Assembly (NCBI RefSeq): GCF_014267175.1
Contig: NZ_JACMTR010000002.1
Coordinates: forward strand, 322,001 to 386,000
Source of the DNA: Pseudonocardia sp. C8
GTDB taxonomy: Bacteria; Actinomycetota; Actinomycetes; Mycobacteriales; Pseudonocardiaceae
Length of the DNA stretch: 64,000 nt
Direction: 5' to 3'
Shown: positions 20,586 through 29,295 of the stretch, in pieces
How positions within the stretch are numbered: position 1 is the first letter of the stretch
Layout of the letters: every line of letters begins with the position of its first letter
The notes under the pieces: generated by a model
What the model saw: only the letters and a program-made list of their open reading frames with translations
The model's database searches: none
What the model was told of the DNA's origin: nothing
Position numbers and translations under genes: made by a program

Positions 20586-21499
20586 GACGCCGCCACCCCG
20601 GTGCCGGGGATGCCGGGCCGGTCGGCGACGGCGTCGCGGTAGAGCTCGGTCAGCGGCGGCCGGTACGGCCCGAAGGCGTGCACCGGCCCGGCGGCGAGGG
20701 CCGCGGCCAGCAGCTTCTGGTCGTCGGTGCCCGGTTCCAGCTCCACCCGCGTCCGGATGCCGTCGGTGGTGAGCACCCGGACCCCGGGCAGCCCGTCGGC
20801 CCAGCCGGCCGGCGGGCCGGTCACGTCGTAGCACACCGCGGAACCGGAGCGCAGCTCGTCGACGGTGCCGACGGCGGCCATCCGCCCGGCCGAGATGATC
20901 CCCACCCGGTCGCACAGCCGTTCCACCAGCTCCAGCTGGTGGGAGGAGAAGATCACTGGGATGCCGGCGGCCGCGCGCTCGCGCAGGACCTCACCGAGCG
21001 TGTCGACGGCCGCCGGGTCCAGCCCGGAGAACGGCTCGTCGAGGACCAGCAGGTCCGGGTCGTGGGCCAGGGCGGCGCACAGCTGGACCCGCTGCTGGTT
21101 GCCCAGGGAGAGCTTCTGCACCTCGTCGCCCCGCCGGTCGGCGAGGCCGACCCGCCCGGTCCAGCGGAGCACCGACTCGCGCGCGGCCTGCCGGGACATC
21201 CCGTGCAGCCGGGCCAGGTAGACGAGCTGTTCGCCGACCCGCATCTTCGGATAGAGCCCGCGTTCCTCGGGCAGGTACCCGATGCGGCGCCGGACCCCGG
21301 CGTCGAGCGGGTCACCGTTCCACGTGACACATCCCGCATCGGGTTCCAGGACGCCGAGGACGATCCGCATCGTCGTCGTCTTGCCGGCCCCGTTCCCGCC
21401 GACGAAGCCGAACACCTCACCCGGCCGGACCTGGAACGTCACCCCGTCCAGCGCCGTCGCGGTGCCGAACCGCTTGGCGAGGCCGTCGATCGCCAGCAC
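20582..21499 (-). CDS. ABC transporter ATP-binding protein (NatA-like)
   Basis: 305 residues from GTG 21499 (VLAIDGLAKRFG); the longer open frame upstream is unlike a protein. Walker A GGNGAGKTTT, signature LSLGNQQRVQL, Walker B LLVLDEPFSGLD, and the H-loop SSHQLELVERLCDR are all intact. A C-terminal DUF4162-type domain of about 90 residues follows. It powers the ABC-2 permease encoded directly downstream with a 4-bp overlap. Confidence 0.93.
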   Translation of the reverse strand: MLAIDGLAKRFGTATALDGVTFQVRPGEVFGFVGGNGAGKTTTMRIVLGVLEPDAGCVTWNGDPLDAGVRRRIGYLPEERGLYPKMRVGEQLVYLARLHGMSRQAARESVLRWTGRVGLADRRGDEVQKLSLGNQQRVQLCAALAHDPDLLVLDEPFSGLDPAAVDTLGEVLRERAAAGIPVIFSSHQLELVERLCDRVGIISAGRMAAVGTVDELRSGSAVCYDVTGPPAGWADGLPGVRVLTTDGIRTRVELEPGTDDQKLLAAALAAGPVHAFGPYRPPLTELYRDAVADRPGIPGTGVAAS

Positions 21500-21678
21500 G
21501 TGTCCGACGCTACACGGGCCCGGTGGAGCACACCGGGAGCCGACCGGCTCAGGGGTGGCAGCCCTCCAATGCGCTATGTACGCTCCCCACACCACAAGGT
21601 CGGGAAATGTGTCGACTACGTAACGGAATGCCGTTCCCGGTTGCGGGTTCGCATTCTGCGAATATGGGGGTGTACCGA

Positions 21679-23064
21679 ATGGCATCGGTCCCGGCAAGCC
21701 CAGGAGAGCAGAGCGCGGGAGGGCAGGGTGAGGACGAGGTAGAACCCTCGGTCCTGCGGAGGGCGGTCGCGGCATCGGCGATCGGAAATGCCACCGAATG
21801 GTTCGACTACGGCATCTACGCCTACCTGACGACCGAGCTCACGACCGCGTTCTTCCCCGGCGAGCTCGGGTACCTGGGAACGTTGCTGGGATTCGCGATC
21901 TCGTTCGTCCTGCGCCCGCTCGGCGGGTTCGTGTGGGGGCCGCTGGGCGACCGGATCGGGCGCCAGAAGGTCCTGTCGATGACGATCATCCTGATGGGTG
22001 TCGCGACCTTCCTGATCGGCGTGATCCCGACCTACGAGACGATCGGCTGGGCGGCCCCGGTGCTGCTGTTCCTGCTGCGCATCGTGCAGGGCTTCTCCAC
22101 CGGCGGGGAGTACGGCGGCGCCGCCACGTTCATGGCGGAGTACGCCCCGGACCGCAAGCGCGGGTTCTGGGGCAGCTTCCTGGAGTTCGGCACGCTGGCC
22201 GGGCTCACCCTCGCCGTCCTCGTGGTCTACGCGGTGGAGAGCGCGATCGGCGAGCAGGCCATGGAGGCCTACGGCTGGCGCATCCCGTTCATGATCGCGC
22301 TCCCGCTGGCGATGATCGGTCTGTACATCCGGACCAAGCTCGAGGACACCCCGGTCTTCCGGGACCTGGAGCAGCACGGTGAGACCGAGCAGGCCGCGAC
22401 CGGTGCGCTGCGCGACCTCGTGGTCGAGTTCTGGAAGCCGATCCTCGCCCTGTTCGGGCTGGTCATCGCGCTGAACCTGATCAACTACACGCTGCTGACC
22501 TACATGCCGACCTACCTGCAGACGACGATCGGCATGGACTCCAGCGGCGCCGACACCCTCGCGGTCGTCGGGCAGGTGATCATGATGCTGCTCATCCCGG
22601 CCGCGGGTGCGCTGTCCGACCGGATCGGCCGCAAGCCGTGCTGGTGGATCTCGCTGATCGGCATCTTCGTGCTCGCCGTGCCCATGTACATGCTGATGGC
22701 GCAGGGACTGGTCTGGGCGATCGTCGGCTTCACCGTGCTCGGCGTGATCTACCTGCTGCAGCTGGGCACGATCTCGGCGACCTTCCCGGCGATGTTCCCG
22801 GCGCACGTGCGGTTCGCCGGGATGGCGATCTCCTACAACGTGGCGACGGCCGCGTTCGGCGGCACCGCACCGCTGATCAACGAGTCGGTGATCGAGGCGA
22901 CCGGCGACCCGCTGTTCCCGGCGTACTACATGATGGGCTCGTGCGTGATCGGCATGATCGCGCTCTACTTCGTCATCGAGACGAAGGGGGCCTCGCTGAA
23001 CGGCCGGGAGATCCCCGGCCTCGCCGAGCACCGGGCGCGGCTGGCGGCCAAGGCAGCGCGCTGA
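21679..23064 (+). CDS. MHS-family (ProP-like) solute:H+ symporter
   Basis: 461 residues from ATG 21679, with GGGGG before it; ATG 21664 is also possible. Twelve helices. VAASAIGNATEWFDYGIYAYLTT is helix 1 of the metabolite:H+ symporter family, followed by RPLGGFVWGPLGDRIGRQKVL, GGEYGGAATFMAEYAP and GALSDRIGRKP. The family carries osmolytes, dicarboxylates, or aromatic or amino acids. The 160-bp upstream gap has two small dyads (TTCGC-5-GCGAA near 21649 and AACGG-4-CCGTT near 21621) that could be operators. A GC-rich hairpin ends the gene. Confidence 0.9.
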   Translation: MASVPASPGEQSAGGQGEDEVEPSVLRRAVAASAIGNATEWFDYGIYAYLTTELTTAFFPGELGYLGTLLGFAISFVLRPLGGFVWGPLGDRIGRQKVLSMTIILMGVATFLIGVIPTYETIGWAAPVLLFLLRIVQGFSTGGEYGGAATFMAEYAPDRKRGFWGSFLEFGTLAGLTLAVLVVYAVESAIGEQAMEAYGWRIPFMIALPLAMIGLYIRTKLEDTPVFRDLEQHGETEQAATGALRDLVVEFWKPILALFGLVIALNLINYTLLTYMPTYLQTTIGMDSSGADTLAVVGQVIMMLLIPAAGALSDRIGRKPCWWISLIGIFVLAVPMYMLMAQGLVWAIVGFTVLGVIYLLQLGTISATFPAMFPAHVRFAGMAISYNVATAAFGGTAPLINESVIEATGDPLFPAYYMMGSCVIGMIALYFVIETKGASLNGREIPGLAEHRARLAAKAAR

Positions 23065-23075
23065 CCGCTCCCGCA

Positions 23076-23124
23076 GCCGGCACCGGGCCCGTCTCCGCAG
23101 GCCGGAGGCGGGCCCGGTGCCGGC
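23076..23124. terminator. Bidirectional hairpin terminator
   Basis: Arms of 21 bp (23076-23096 and 23104-23124, one mismatch; core GGCACCGGGCCCG) with a 7-nt loop, between the convergent MHS permease and cyclotransferase-like genes. There is no T-run, as is usual for actinobacterial hairpins. Confidence 0.8.
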
Positions 23125-23133
23125 CGGGGCCGT

Positions 23134-24246
23134 TCAGCGGCGGGCCGCCCAGCCCCTGGGAAGCGGTGTGAGCCCGGCGCGGGACGCGGTCCACAGCCAC
23201 GCCCAGCAGACCGCGCCGTCCTCGGTCACCAGCCGGATCCGCGCGTACTCGGGTCCCTCGTAGCGGTCCAGCACCGGCAGCGACGCGACCGGGTCGGCCA
23301 ACTCGACGACGTAGCCCGGGACGCCGCCGTCCCCGTCCAGGGTCAGCGCGGGGTAGCCCTGCCCGGTGTCGGCGACCGTCCCGGACGGCAGGAACGCCGG
23401 CCGCGGCAGGACGTGCGGCGCGGCGTGCCCGCGGATCAGCGGCCACGCCGACTGCCCGGGCATCAGCGACCCGTACACGAACACCCGCGACGGCCACGTG
23501 TCCGGATGTGGGACGCCGTCGACGGTCCCGGCCGCGATCCCGTCGGCGCCGGGCGTGCCGGCCAGCGCGCGGGCCCGCTGCTGGCCGACCGACGAGCACG
23601 GCACCGGGGCGCCGTCGACGAGCAGCGGGCGACGGTCGGTGCGCGGGTCGCCGGTGGGTCCGGCCGGCGCGACGTAGGCGTAGGGCCGGTCGACCACGCC
23701 GCCGCCGTCGAGCAGGGTCACCGTGCCGGCCGCGAGCCGGGCCAGCCGGTAGCGCGGCCGGCAGGCGGCACGCCCCTCGACGACGTCCAGGACACCGACC
23801 TGCTCGGGTGCCGCCAGCCAGACGGCGTGCTCCTCCACCGCGCCCGGGACGGCCGCGAGGGTGGCGGGCCGCTGGTCGTCGACCACCCGCAGGCCGGCCG
23901 CCCACACCGCGGACAGCCCCTCGACCCGCACCCGCAGCACGACCACCGGGCCGGTCAGGCCCCGCTCGGCCCGCATCCAGGAGATCTTCGACGGGCACGC
24001 GTTCGACCCGTACGCGAGCACCGGCACCCGCCCGGCCAGCGGCGCCGCGCCCCGCTCCGCCAGCCACGCGTCCAGGCAGCGGTCACCGACCCGGCGGCCG
24101 GACGGCGCCGACCGGTCCGCCACCAGCGGGTGCGTGGCGCCGCCCGGCGCGGCGTCGTGCACGAACGAGACGGCGGGCCGGCGCCCCGGGTACGGGTCGG
24201 CCGGGAACAGCGCGTCCGGCCACGGCGGGGAGGTGTCCGTGTCCAT
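23134..24246 (-). CDS. Two-module gamma-glutamylcyclotransferase-like protein
   Basis: 370 residues. The C-terminal 130 residues have the clear GGCT/AIG2 signature: VFVYGSLMPGQSAW at the start, LPSGTVADTGQGYPAL, VPGYVVELADP and LDRYEGPEYARIRLVTEDG. The N-terminal 230 residues also contain YGSN (VLAYGSNACPSKISWM) and a similar order of strands (VVVLRVRVEGLSAVWA, PEQVGVLDVVEGR), suggesting a diverged second module. These proteins release 5-oxoproline from gamma-glutamyl amines or peptides. A ligand such as a mycothiol-related or amino-acid conjugate is speculative. Confidence 0.8.
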   Translation of the reverse strand: MDTDTSPPWPDALFPADPYPGRRPAVSFVHDAAPGGATHPLVADRSAPSGRRVGDRCLDAWLAERGAAPLAGRVPVLAYGSNACPSKISWMRAERGLTGPVVVLRVRVEGLSAVWAAGLRVVDDQRPATLAAVPGAVEEHAVWLAAPEQVGVLDVVEGRAACRPRYRLARLAAGTVTLLDGGGVVDRPYAYVAPAGPTGDPRTDRRPLLVDGAPVPCSSVGQQRARALAGTPGADGIAAGTVDGVPHPDTWPSRVFVYGSLMPGQSAWPLIRGHAAPHVLPRPAFLPSGTVADTGQGYPALTLDGDGGVPGYVVELADPVASLPVLDRYEGPEYARIRLVTEDGAVCWAWLWTASRAGLTPLPRGWAARR

Positions 24247-24345
24247 GCGCCGGCACGGTAGATCATCCTGCGGAGGTGCCCTCCGGCGCCGTGATCCGGT
24301 ACCGGCGAACGATGATCGGACGGTCCGGTCCCGGATGATGGGCCG

Positions 24346-25245
24346 ATGGTCGAGGTCCGCCAGCTCCAGTACTTCCTCGCCGTCGCCGACCGGCTCAGCG
24401 TCACCGACGCCGCTCGGGACCTCCGGATGGCGCAGGCCGCGCTCAGCCAGTCCGTCACCAAGCTGGAGCGGCGGCTGGGCGCCACGCTGTTCGACCGGAG
24501 CCGGCGGCGCCTGCGGCTCACCCCGGCCGGCGCCGCGCTCGTCCCGGAGGCCCGGATGATCGTCGGGCGGGCGCGGGAGCTGGGCGCGGTCGTGGCCGGG
24601 GGCGCGCGGACACCACTGCGGATCGGCTGCATCACCTCGGCGGTGTCCGGGCTACTCCCGGACGTGCTGCCGGGCTTCCTGGCCGCCCGCCCCGAGATCG
24701 TCCCGCTGGTGCACGAGATGGGGCAGCGGGCCATGGTGGACGCGCTGCGGGCCGGCGCCGTCGACGTCGGCGTGTGCCGGATGCTCGTCGCCGAGGAGGG
24801 GATCGAGCTGGTCCGGCTGGCGGACGAGCCGCTGACCTGCCTCCTGCCGGAGGGACATCCGCAGGCTGCGGCCGAGGCCGTCGACCTCGCGGACCTGGCC
24901 GTGGAGTCGTTCGTCTGCTTCCCCCGGGACCACGCCCCGGTCGCGCACGACACCATCGTCGGGGCCTGCGTGCGCGCCGGGTTCTCGCCGCGGGTGACCC
25001 AGGAGGCGCTGAACGACCAGTCCCTGCTCGGGATCGTCGCGGCCGGGCTGGCGGTGGCGATCGTGCCCCGGTCGACGACCCGGCTGCGGATGGCCGGCGT
25101 CGTCGCCCGCCCGCTCACCGACCCGGCGGCGGTCACCCCGCTGTCGGTGCTCGTGGCCTCCGCGGTCAGCGCGCCGGCGGGACGGGCGCTGCGCGACGAG
25201 CTGGTTCGGCTCCGCGGCCGAACCGGGCCGGGTCCATCCGGGTGA
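24346..25245 (+). CDS. LysR-family transcriptional regulator
   Basis: 299 residues. The N-terminal winged helix (VEVRQLQYFLAVADRLSVTDAARDLRMAQAALSQSVTKLERRLGATLFDR) is textbook LysR. The periplasmic-binding-like effector domain runs from about residue 88 to 290. It is convergent with the FAD oxidase gene, and the two coding regions overlap by 80 bp at their 3' ends. The oxidase-transporter pair next door is its likely target, although the divergent neighbour is the cyclotransferase-like gene. Confidence 0.92.
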   Translation: MVEVRQLQYFLAVADRLSVTDAARDLRMAQAALSQSVTKLERRLGATLFDRSRRRLRLTPAGAALVPEARMIVGRARELGAVVAGGARTPLRIGCITSAVSGLLPDVLPGFLAARPEIVPLVHEMGQRAMVDALRAGAVDVGVCRMLVAEEGIELVRLADEPLTCLLPEGHPQAAAEAVDLADLAVESFVCFPRDHAPVAHDTIVGACVRAGFSPRVTQEALNDQSLLGIVAAGLAVAIVPRSTTRLRMAGVVARPLTDPAAVTPLSVLVASAVSAPAGRALRDELVRLRGRTGPGPSG

Positions 25246-26341
25246 GATCGAACCCGCTCCCGCCGTGGAGGGCCAGGTCCGCGGCGACCTCCCCGAACAC
25301 CGGCGCCATCTTGAACCCGTGCCCGGAGAACCCCGCCAGCACGGTCACCCGCGGCAGCCCCGGCACGGGGCCGGCGAGCGCGGTCCGGTCCGCGGTGTAG
25401 CCGTCGAGGTGGACCTCGTGCCGGATCGGGTCCGGATGCAGCCCGGGCAGGAACCGCCGCACGGAGTCGCTGACCGGGGCGAGCGCGGGCTCGGGCAGGT
25501 CCCGGGTCAGCGCCCGGGGGTCGGGCAGCGGGTCCCACACGTCCGCGACCCCGGCCTTGACCGAGACCCCGTCCATCGTCGGGCAGCCGAAGAGATGGCG
25601 GTCGCCGGTGTCCCGGATGAAGGCGGGGAACACCTCCGGCCGGTAGTCGCGCACGTCGGCCGGCGCGAACCAGGTCAGCACGATCGGCTTCGCGGTCACC
25701 GGAGCGTCCGGCACCAGCTCCCGCACCCACGGTCCGGTCGTCACGACCACCCGTTCCACCCGCCAGGTCCGGTCGTCGGTGCGGATCGTGACCCCGCCGT
25801 CGCCGGGCTCGATGTCCCGGACCGGGGTCCGGGCGAGCAGCCGCGCCCCGGCGGCGCGGGCGCGCTCGATCGCGGTGAGGACGGCGAGCTCCGGCCGGAG
25901 CATCCCGCCGGCGAGGTCCAGGACGCCGATCTCGCCCTCGACCGGGGTGTGCTGCGGGAACCGGCGGGCGAGCTCGTCCGGGTCGAGGACCTCGTGCGCC
26001 AGGTCGTGCTCGTCGACCGACCGGCGGACGTTGCGCATCGGGGCGATGTCCGGCAGCCCGATCGAGAGGCAGCCGGTCGGGGTGAACAACGGCCGGCCGG
26101 AGGACCGGGTCAGGTCGACCCACAGCTCACGGGCGCGGCGCAGCAGCGGGACGTACTCCGGTCCTTCGTGGTAGGCGGCCCGGAACAGCCGGGACTCCCC
26201 GGCGGCGGCGCCGCGGTCGTGGCCGAACCCGTACTGCTCGAAGCCGAGCACCGTGACACCGGCCTCGGCCAGCTTCCAGGCGCTCATCGACCCCGTCGTG
26301 CCGAGACCGACCACGGCGACCTCGGCGTCCAGCGTGCTCAC
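25166..26341 (-). CDS. FAD-dependent amine/sarcosine oxidase-like protein (DAO family)
   Basis: 391 residues from GTG 26341, overlapping the GltS stop as GTGA. The N-terminal FAD-binding motif is EVAVVGLGTTGSMSAWKLAEAG, and FEQYGFGHDRGAAAGESRLFR follows, as in monomeric sarcosine oxidase and N-methyltryptophan oxidase. AGFSGHGFKMAPVFGE near the C-terminus closes the FAD site. The cysteine that binds flavin covalently in MSOX (C-M-Y-T) seems to be replaced (D-G-Y-T), so the flavin may not be covalent. It should oxidise a secondary amine or amino acid, giving H2O2. The last 80 bp overlap the convergent LysR gene. Confidence 0.85.
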   Translation of the reverse strand: MSTLDAEVAVVGLGTTGSMSAWKLAEAGVTVLGFEQYGFGHDRGAAAGESRLFRAAYHEGPEYVPLLRRARELWVDLTRSSGRPLFTPTGCLSIGLPDIAPMRNVRRSVDEHDLAHEVLDPDELARRFPQHTPVEGEIGVLDLAGGMLRPELAVLTAIERARAAGARLLARTPVRDIEPGDGGVTIRTDDRTWRVERVVVTTGPWVRELVPDAPVTAKPIVLTWFAPADVRDYRPEVFPAFIRDTGDRHLFGCPTMDGVSVKAGVADVWDPLPDPRALTRDLPEPALAPVSDSVRRFLPGLHPDPIRHEVHLDGYTADRTALAGPVPGLPRVTVLAGFSGHGFKMAPVFGEVAADLALHGGSGFDLTRMDPARFGRGAEPARRAAPVPPAR

Positions 26342-27699
26342 GGGGCCGCCTCCACGCGGTCGTCGGGTGGGCGACGGCGGGTGCGGGTCCAGCCGAGCAC
26401 GAACGGCAGGACGAGCGCGACGAGCCCCGCCGCCGTCCAGCCGACCGCGATCGTCCACCCCAGACCGGTCAGCACGATCAGCGGGGTGACCGCGACGCTG
26501 GCGGTCTCCAGCGGTGCGACCGGGAGGTAGGCCAGCCCGAACTCCTCCAGGGTGTGGCTGTCCAGGTCCGGGTCGACCATCCGGAGCAGGGCGACCGACG
26601 TCGCGACGGCGCCGGTGGCCCAGCCCCAGGTGAACAGGGACTTCTCGAACCAGGCGCCGTGCATGAGCGCCGGGGCGATCCAGCGGAACATCGCCAGGTT
26701 CAGGGCGAGCGCGGTGACGAACAGCAACGTGAGCGGGACCCAGTAGTCCGCGACCAGGCTGGGGGTGATCGAGGCGATGCCGCAGACGATCAGGACGTCG
26801 GTGCTCACCCCGGAGATGCTCTTGAGGGTGCGCTGGTCGCAGTACTGCCAGGCCGGGGTCCGGCGGGCCAGCCCCTTGACGAGCAGGCCGGCGAGGAAGG
26901 CCAGCACGAACACCGGCGCGGAGAACGAGGGGAACAGCAGCCCGATGCCCTCGCTCGCGCCGTACCCGGCGACGGTGATCACCGCGACCAGGCAGACCTG
27001 CAGGCCGAGCGGTTCGATGGACGACGCCGAGGTCGTGGCGATGCCGGTCGGCTCCCGGTCGCCGGGTGGGACGAGGCCGGTCCGCAGCGTGGCGGGGAGC
27101 TCCTCGAACCGGCCGAGCCGGTCGGTGTGCCCGCGGCGGGCGCCCCAGTTGGCGATGGCGATCCCGCCGACGATGCCGGCGAGCATCCCGACCGTGGCGG
27201 AGGTGAAGGCCAGCGAGCTCGCGCCCGCCCAGCCGGCGTCGCCGAGCACCGAGCCGATCGCGGCGGCCGAGCCGAAGCCACCGGCCCAGCCCGCGAACAG
27301 CAGCAACCCGAAGCCGTCGGGGGTGCCGAAGACCGGCACGAACAGCGCGTACGCCAGCACCATCCCGACGCCGACCTGCAGCGCGTACATCGCGAACGAG
27401 TACGCCGAGAACGCGGCCGTGGACCGGCCGAACGTGCGGGCGTGCGGGTCCTCGCCCAGCCCCAGGCAGGCGAACACGACGGCGATCAGGACCGACGCGT
27501 ACGTCCCGAGCTGGTCGGCGAACGGCAGGATGCCGAGCGCGCGCGGCCCGAGCAGCAGGCCGAGGAACCCGGCGATCACGCTCGCCGGGAGCATCAGCCG
27601 TTGGGCCGGCCCGACCCAGCGCCGGATCAGCGTGCCGACGAGCAGCAGGCCACCGATCAGGCCGGCGTCGACCACCAGCGACCAGGGTCCGTAGTCCAT
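26338..27699 (-). CDS. Sodium/glutamate symporter-like permease (GltS family)
   Basis: 453 residues from ATG 27699, with GGAGG 6 nt upstream. Ten or more helices. It has two inverted halves with the Gly-rich re-entrant loops typical of GltS/ESS: LLFAGWAGGFGSAAAIGSVL in the first half, and the second near WGWATGAVATSVALLRMVDP. It probably imports glutamate or another acidic or modified amino acid with Na+. It is translationally coupled to the FAD oxidase, which makes an import-then-oxidise pair. The upstream gap has a dyad that may be an operator. Confidence 0.88.
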   Translation of the reverse strand: MDYGPWSLVVDAGLIGGLLLVGTLIRRWVGPAQRLMLPASVIAGFLGLLLGPRALGILPFADQLGTYASVLIAVVFACLGLGEDPHARTFGRSTAAFSAYSFAMYALQVGVGMVLAYALFVPVFGTPDGFGLLLFAGWAGGFGSAAAIGSVLGDAGWAGASSLAFTSATVGMLAGIVGGIAIANWGARRGHTDRLGRFEELPATLRTGLVPPGDREPTGIATTSASSIEPLGLQVCLVAVITVAGYGASEGIGLLFPSFSAPVFVLAFLAGLLVKGLARRTPAWQYCDQRTLKSISGVSTDVLIVCGIASITPSLVADYWVPLTLLFVTALALNLAMFRWIAPALMHGAWFEKSLFTWGWATGAVATSVALLRMVDPDLDSHTLEEFGLAYLPVAPLETASVAVTPLIVLTGLGWTIAVGWTAAGLVALVLPFVLGWTRTRRRPPDDRVEAAP

Positions 27700-27762
27700 G
27701 CGCACCTCCGTTCCGGAGGTGGTAGCAGCCGTCGTCGCTCCACGGGAAGGCGCGGACGAGAT

Positions 27763-27796
27763 CGTTCGGTGATGACGTCCTACGCGATCACGAACG
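27763..27796. promoter_or_regulatory. Dyad in divergent gltS-like/MFS promoter region
   Basis: CGTTCGGTGAT (27763-27773) and ATCACGAACG (27787-27796) are complementary with one bulged base and a 13-bp centre. The place between divergent starts suggests an operator. The protein that binds it is not known. Confidence 0.4.
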
Positions 27797-27833
27797 GTGG
27801 GCACCGTGATCCGGGTTTGCCAGGGTGGGGTGC

Positions 27834-29060
27834 GTGCCCCGTTCCCTCTCGGCCCCGCCGTTCCTGCTGCTCCTCGCGGCCACCGCGCTCGGCTTCGGCG
27901 GCTACGCGCTGCTCCTCCCGGTGGTGCCGCTGTGGGTGGCCCGCGGCGGGTCCGGCGAGTTCGGCGCCGGGCTGACGACCGGGGTGCTGATGGCGGTCAC
28001 CGTCGGCACCCAGCTGCTGGTGCCGGCGATGCTGCGCCGGGTCGGGCACCGCCCGGTCCTCGTGGTGGGGTCGGTGCTGCTCGGCGCGCCGACCCCGCTG
28101 CTCGCGCTGACCGCGGACCTGGCGCCGGTGCTGGCGGTGTCCGCGCTGCGCGGTGTCGGGTTCGGGATGGCGACGGTCGCGGGCAGCGCGCTCGTGGCGG
28201 AGCTGGTGGAGCCGTCCGCGCACGGGCGGGCGTCGGCCCGGTACGGCTACGCCGTCGGCCTCCCGCAGCTGGTGTTCCTGCCCGCCGGGGTCGCGGTCGT
28301 CGACCTGCTCGGCTTCGCCGGGGTGTTCCTGATCGGCGGGATCACGCCGGTCGCCGGGGCGGCGGTCGTCGCGTTCGTGCGCGGCCCGCGCCCGGCCGGG
28401 ACGCTCGGTGGCCCCCGGCCGCACGTCGAGCACCCCGGGCCGGCGACACCGGGTTCGGCCGGTCACGACGGGCGTCCGGCCGGGGCCGCGGGCGGCACGC
28501 CGGCCGTGCGGCATCCGCGGGAGTGGCGGCACCGCCTCCCGGCCGCGCCCGTCGTGGCCATGCTGGCCTGCTCGACCGCGCAGGGCGGGGTGATCACGTT
28601 CGCGCCGCTGGCGGTGCCCGGTGCGCGGTTCGCGGTGCCCGCGGCCCTGTTCGCGACCGCGCTGGGGGCGCTGCTCGGCCGGGGAGTCGCGGGGACGCGT
28701 ACCGACCGCAGCGGCCGGCCCGGGGTCCTGCTACCCGTCGGGACGCTCGTCGCGGCGGCCGGGATGTTCGGCGTGCTGGCCGCCCCGCTCGCCCCGGCGC
28801 TGCTCGTGGCCGGGGCGGCCGCCGTCGGGGCCGGGTTCGGGCTGGTGCAGAACGACGCGATGGTCGCCCTCTTCGCCGCCGCGGGGCCGCTGCACTACGG
28901 CGCGGCCAGTGCCGCGTGGAACATCGCCTACGACGCCGGGACCGGGCTCGGTGCCTCCGCGCTGGGTGCGATCGCCGAACCCTTCGGGTTCGCCGCCGCC
29001 TTCGGGACGACGGCGGTGGTACTGATCCTCGTGACGCCGCTGGTGCGCCGGCGTCACTGA
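27834..29060 (+). CDS. MFS transporter
   Basis: About 408 residues from GTG 27834 (VPRSLSAPPFLL); GTG 27825 is an alternative start. Twelve helices in two halves, joined by a Pro/Gly/His-rich loop at about residues 185-225. The loop motif RRVGHRPVLVVGSVLLG and the second-half TDRSGRPGVLLP match the MFS signature. Drug or metabolite efflux is likely; the substrate is unknown. It is divergent from the GltS-like operon. Two hairpins follow the stop. Confidence 0.82.
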   Translation: MPRSLSAPPFLLLLAATALGFGGYALLLPVVPLWVARGGSGEFGAGLTTGVLMAVTVGTQLLVPAMLRRVGHRPVLVVGSVLLGAPTPLLALTADLAPVLAVSALRGVGFGMATVAGSALVAELVEPSAHGRASARYGYAVGLPQLVFLPAGVAVVDLLGFAGVFLIGGITPVAGAAVVAFVRGPRPAGTLGGPRPHVEHPGPATPGSAGHDGRPAGAAGGTPAVRHPREWRHRLPAAPVVAMLACSTAQGGVITFAPLAVPGARFAVPAALFATALGALLGRGVAGTRTDRSGRPGVLLPVGTLVAAAGMFGVLAAPLAPALLVAGAAAVGAGFGLVQNDAMVALFAAAGPLHYGAASAAWNIAYDAGTGLGASALGAIAEPFGFAAAFGTTAVVLILVTPLVRRRH

Positions 29061-29122
29061 TCGCGGCACCCGGTCGCGCCGCCGCGTTGCTCGCCGGAGC
29101 CCCGGCCCTCGTCCCCGCCGAG

Positions 29123-29170
29123 ATGCAGCTGAGCGCGAATTGTCGATCTTCGCGGTACCGTGAGCTGCAT
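29123..29170. repeat. Palindromic element in convergent gap (single copy here)
   Basis: ATGCAGCT (29123-29130) pairs with AGCTGCAT (29163-29170), and CGCGAA pairs with TTCGCG inside them. It has the same architecture as the other palindromes of this window (outer and inner dyad, 48 bp, convergent gap), but I found no second copy in the window. Confidence 0.65.
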
Positions 29171-29249
29171 GTCGGCGCGGATCGGGCACACGAGACGGGC
29201 GCGCGTGGCGACCGGTACCTGGTGCTGGTGGCAGGACCGGCACAGGCGA

Positions 29250-29281
29250 CGGGCCCGGCACCGTCGTCGGTGCCGGGCCCG
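29250..29281. terminator. Hairpin terminator
   Basis: Perfect 14-bp arms CGGGCCCGGCACCG / CGGTGCCGGGCCCG with loop TCGT, 15 bp from the stop of the metallo-hydrolase gene and in the gap to the convergent MFS gene. Works in either direction by symmetry. Confidence 0.88.
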
Positions 29282-29295
29282 TTCGGACCGCGGGA

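Noticed and set aside
25166..25245. Sequencing frameshift as the cause of the gene overlap
   Set aside because: Both C-termini carry sensible sequence up to the overlap and each frame closes normally; the alternative cannot be excluded but there is no sign of it.
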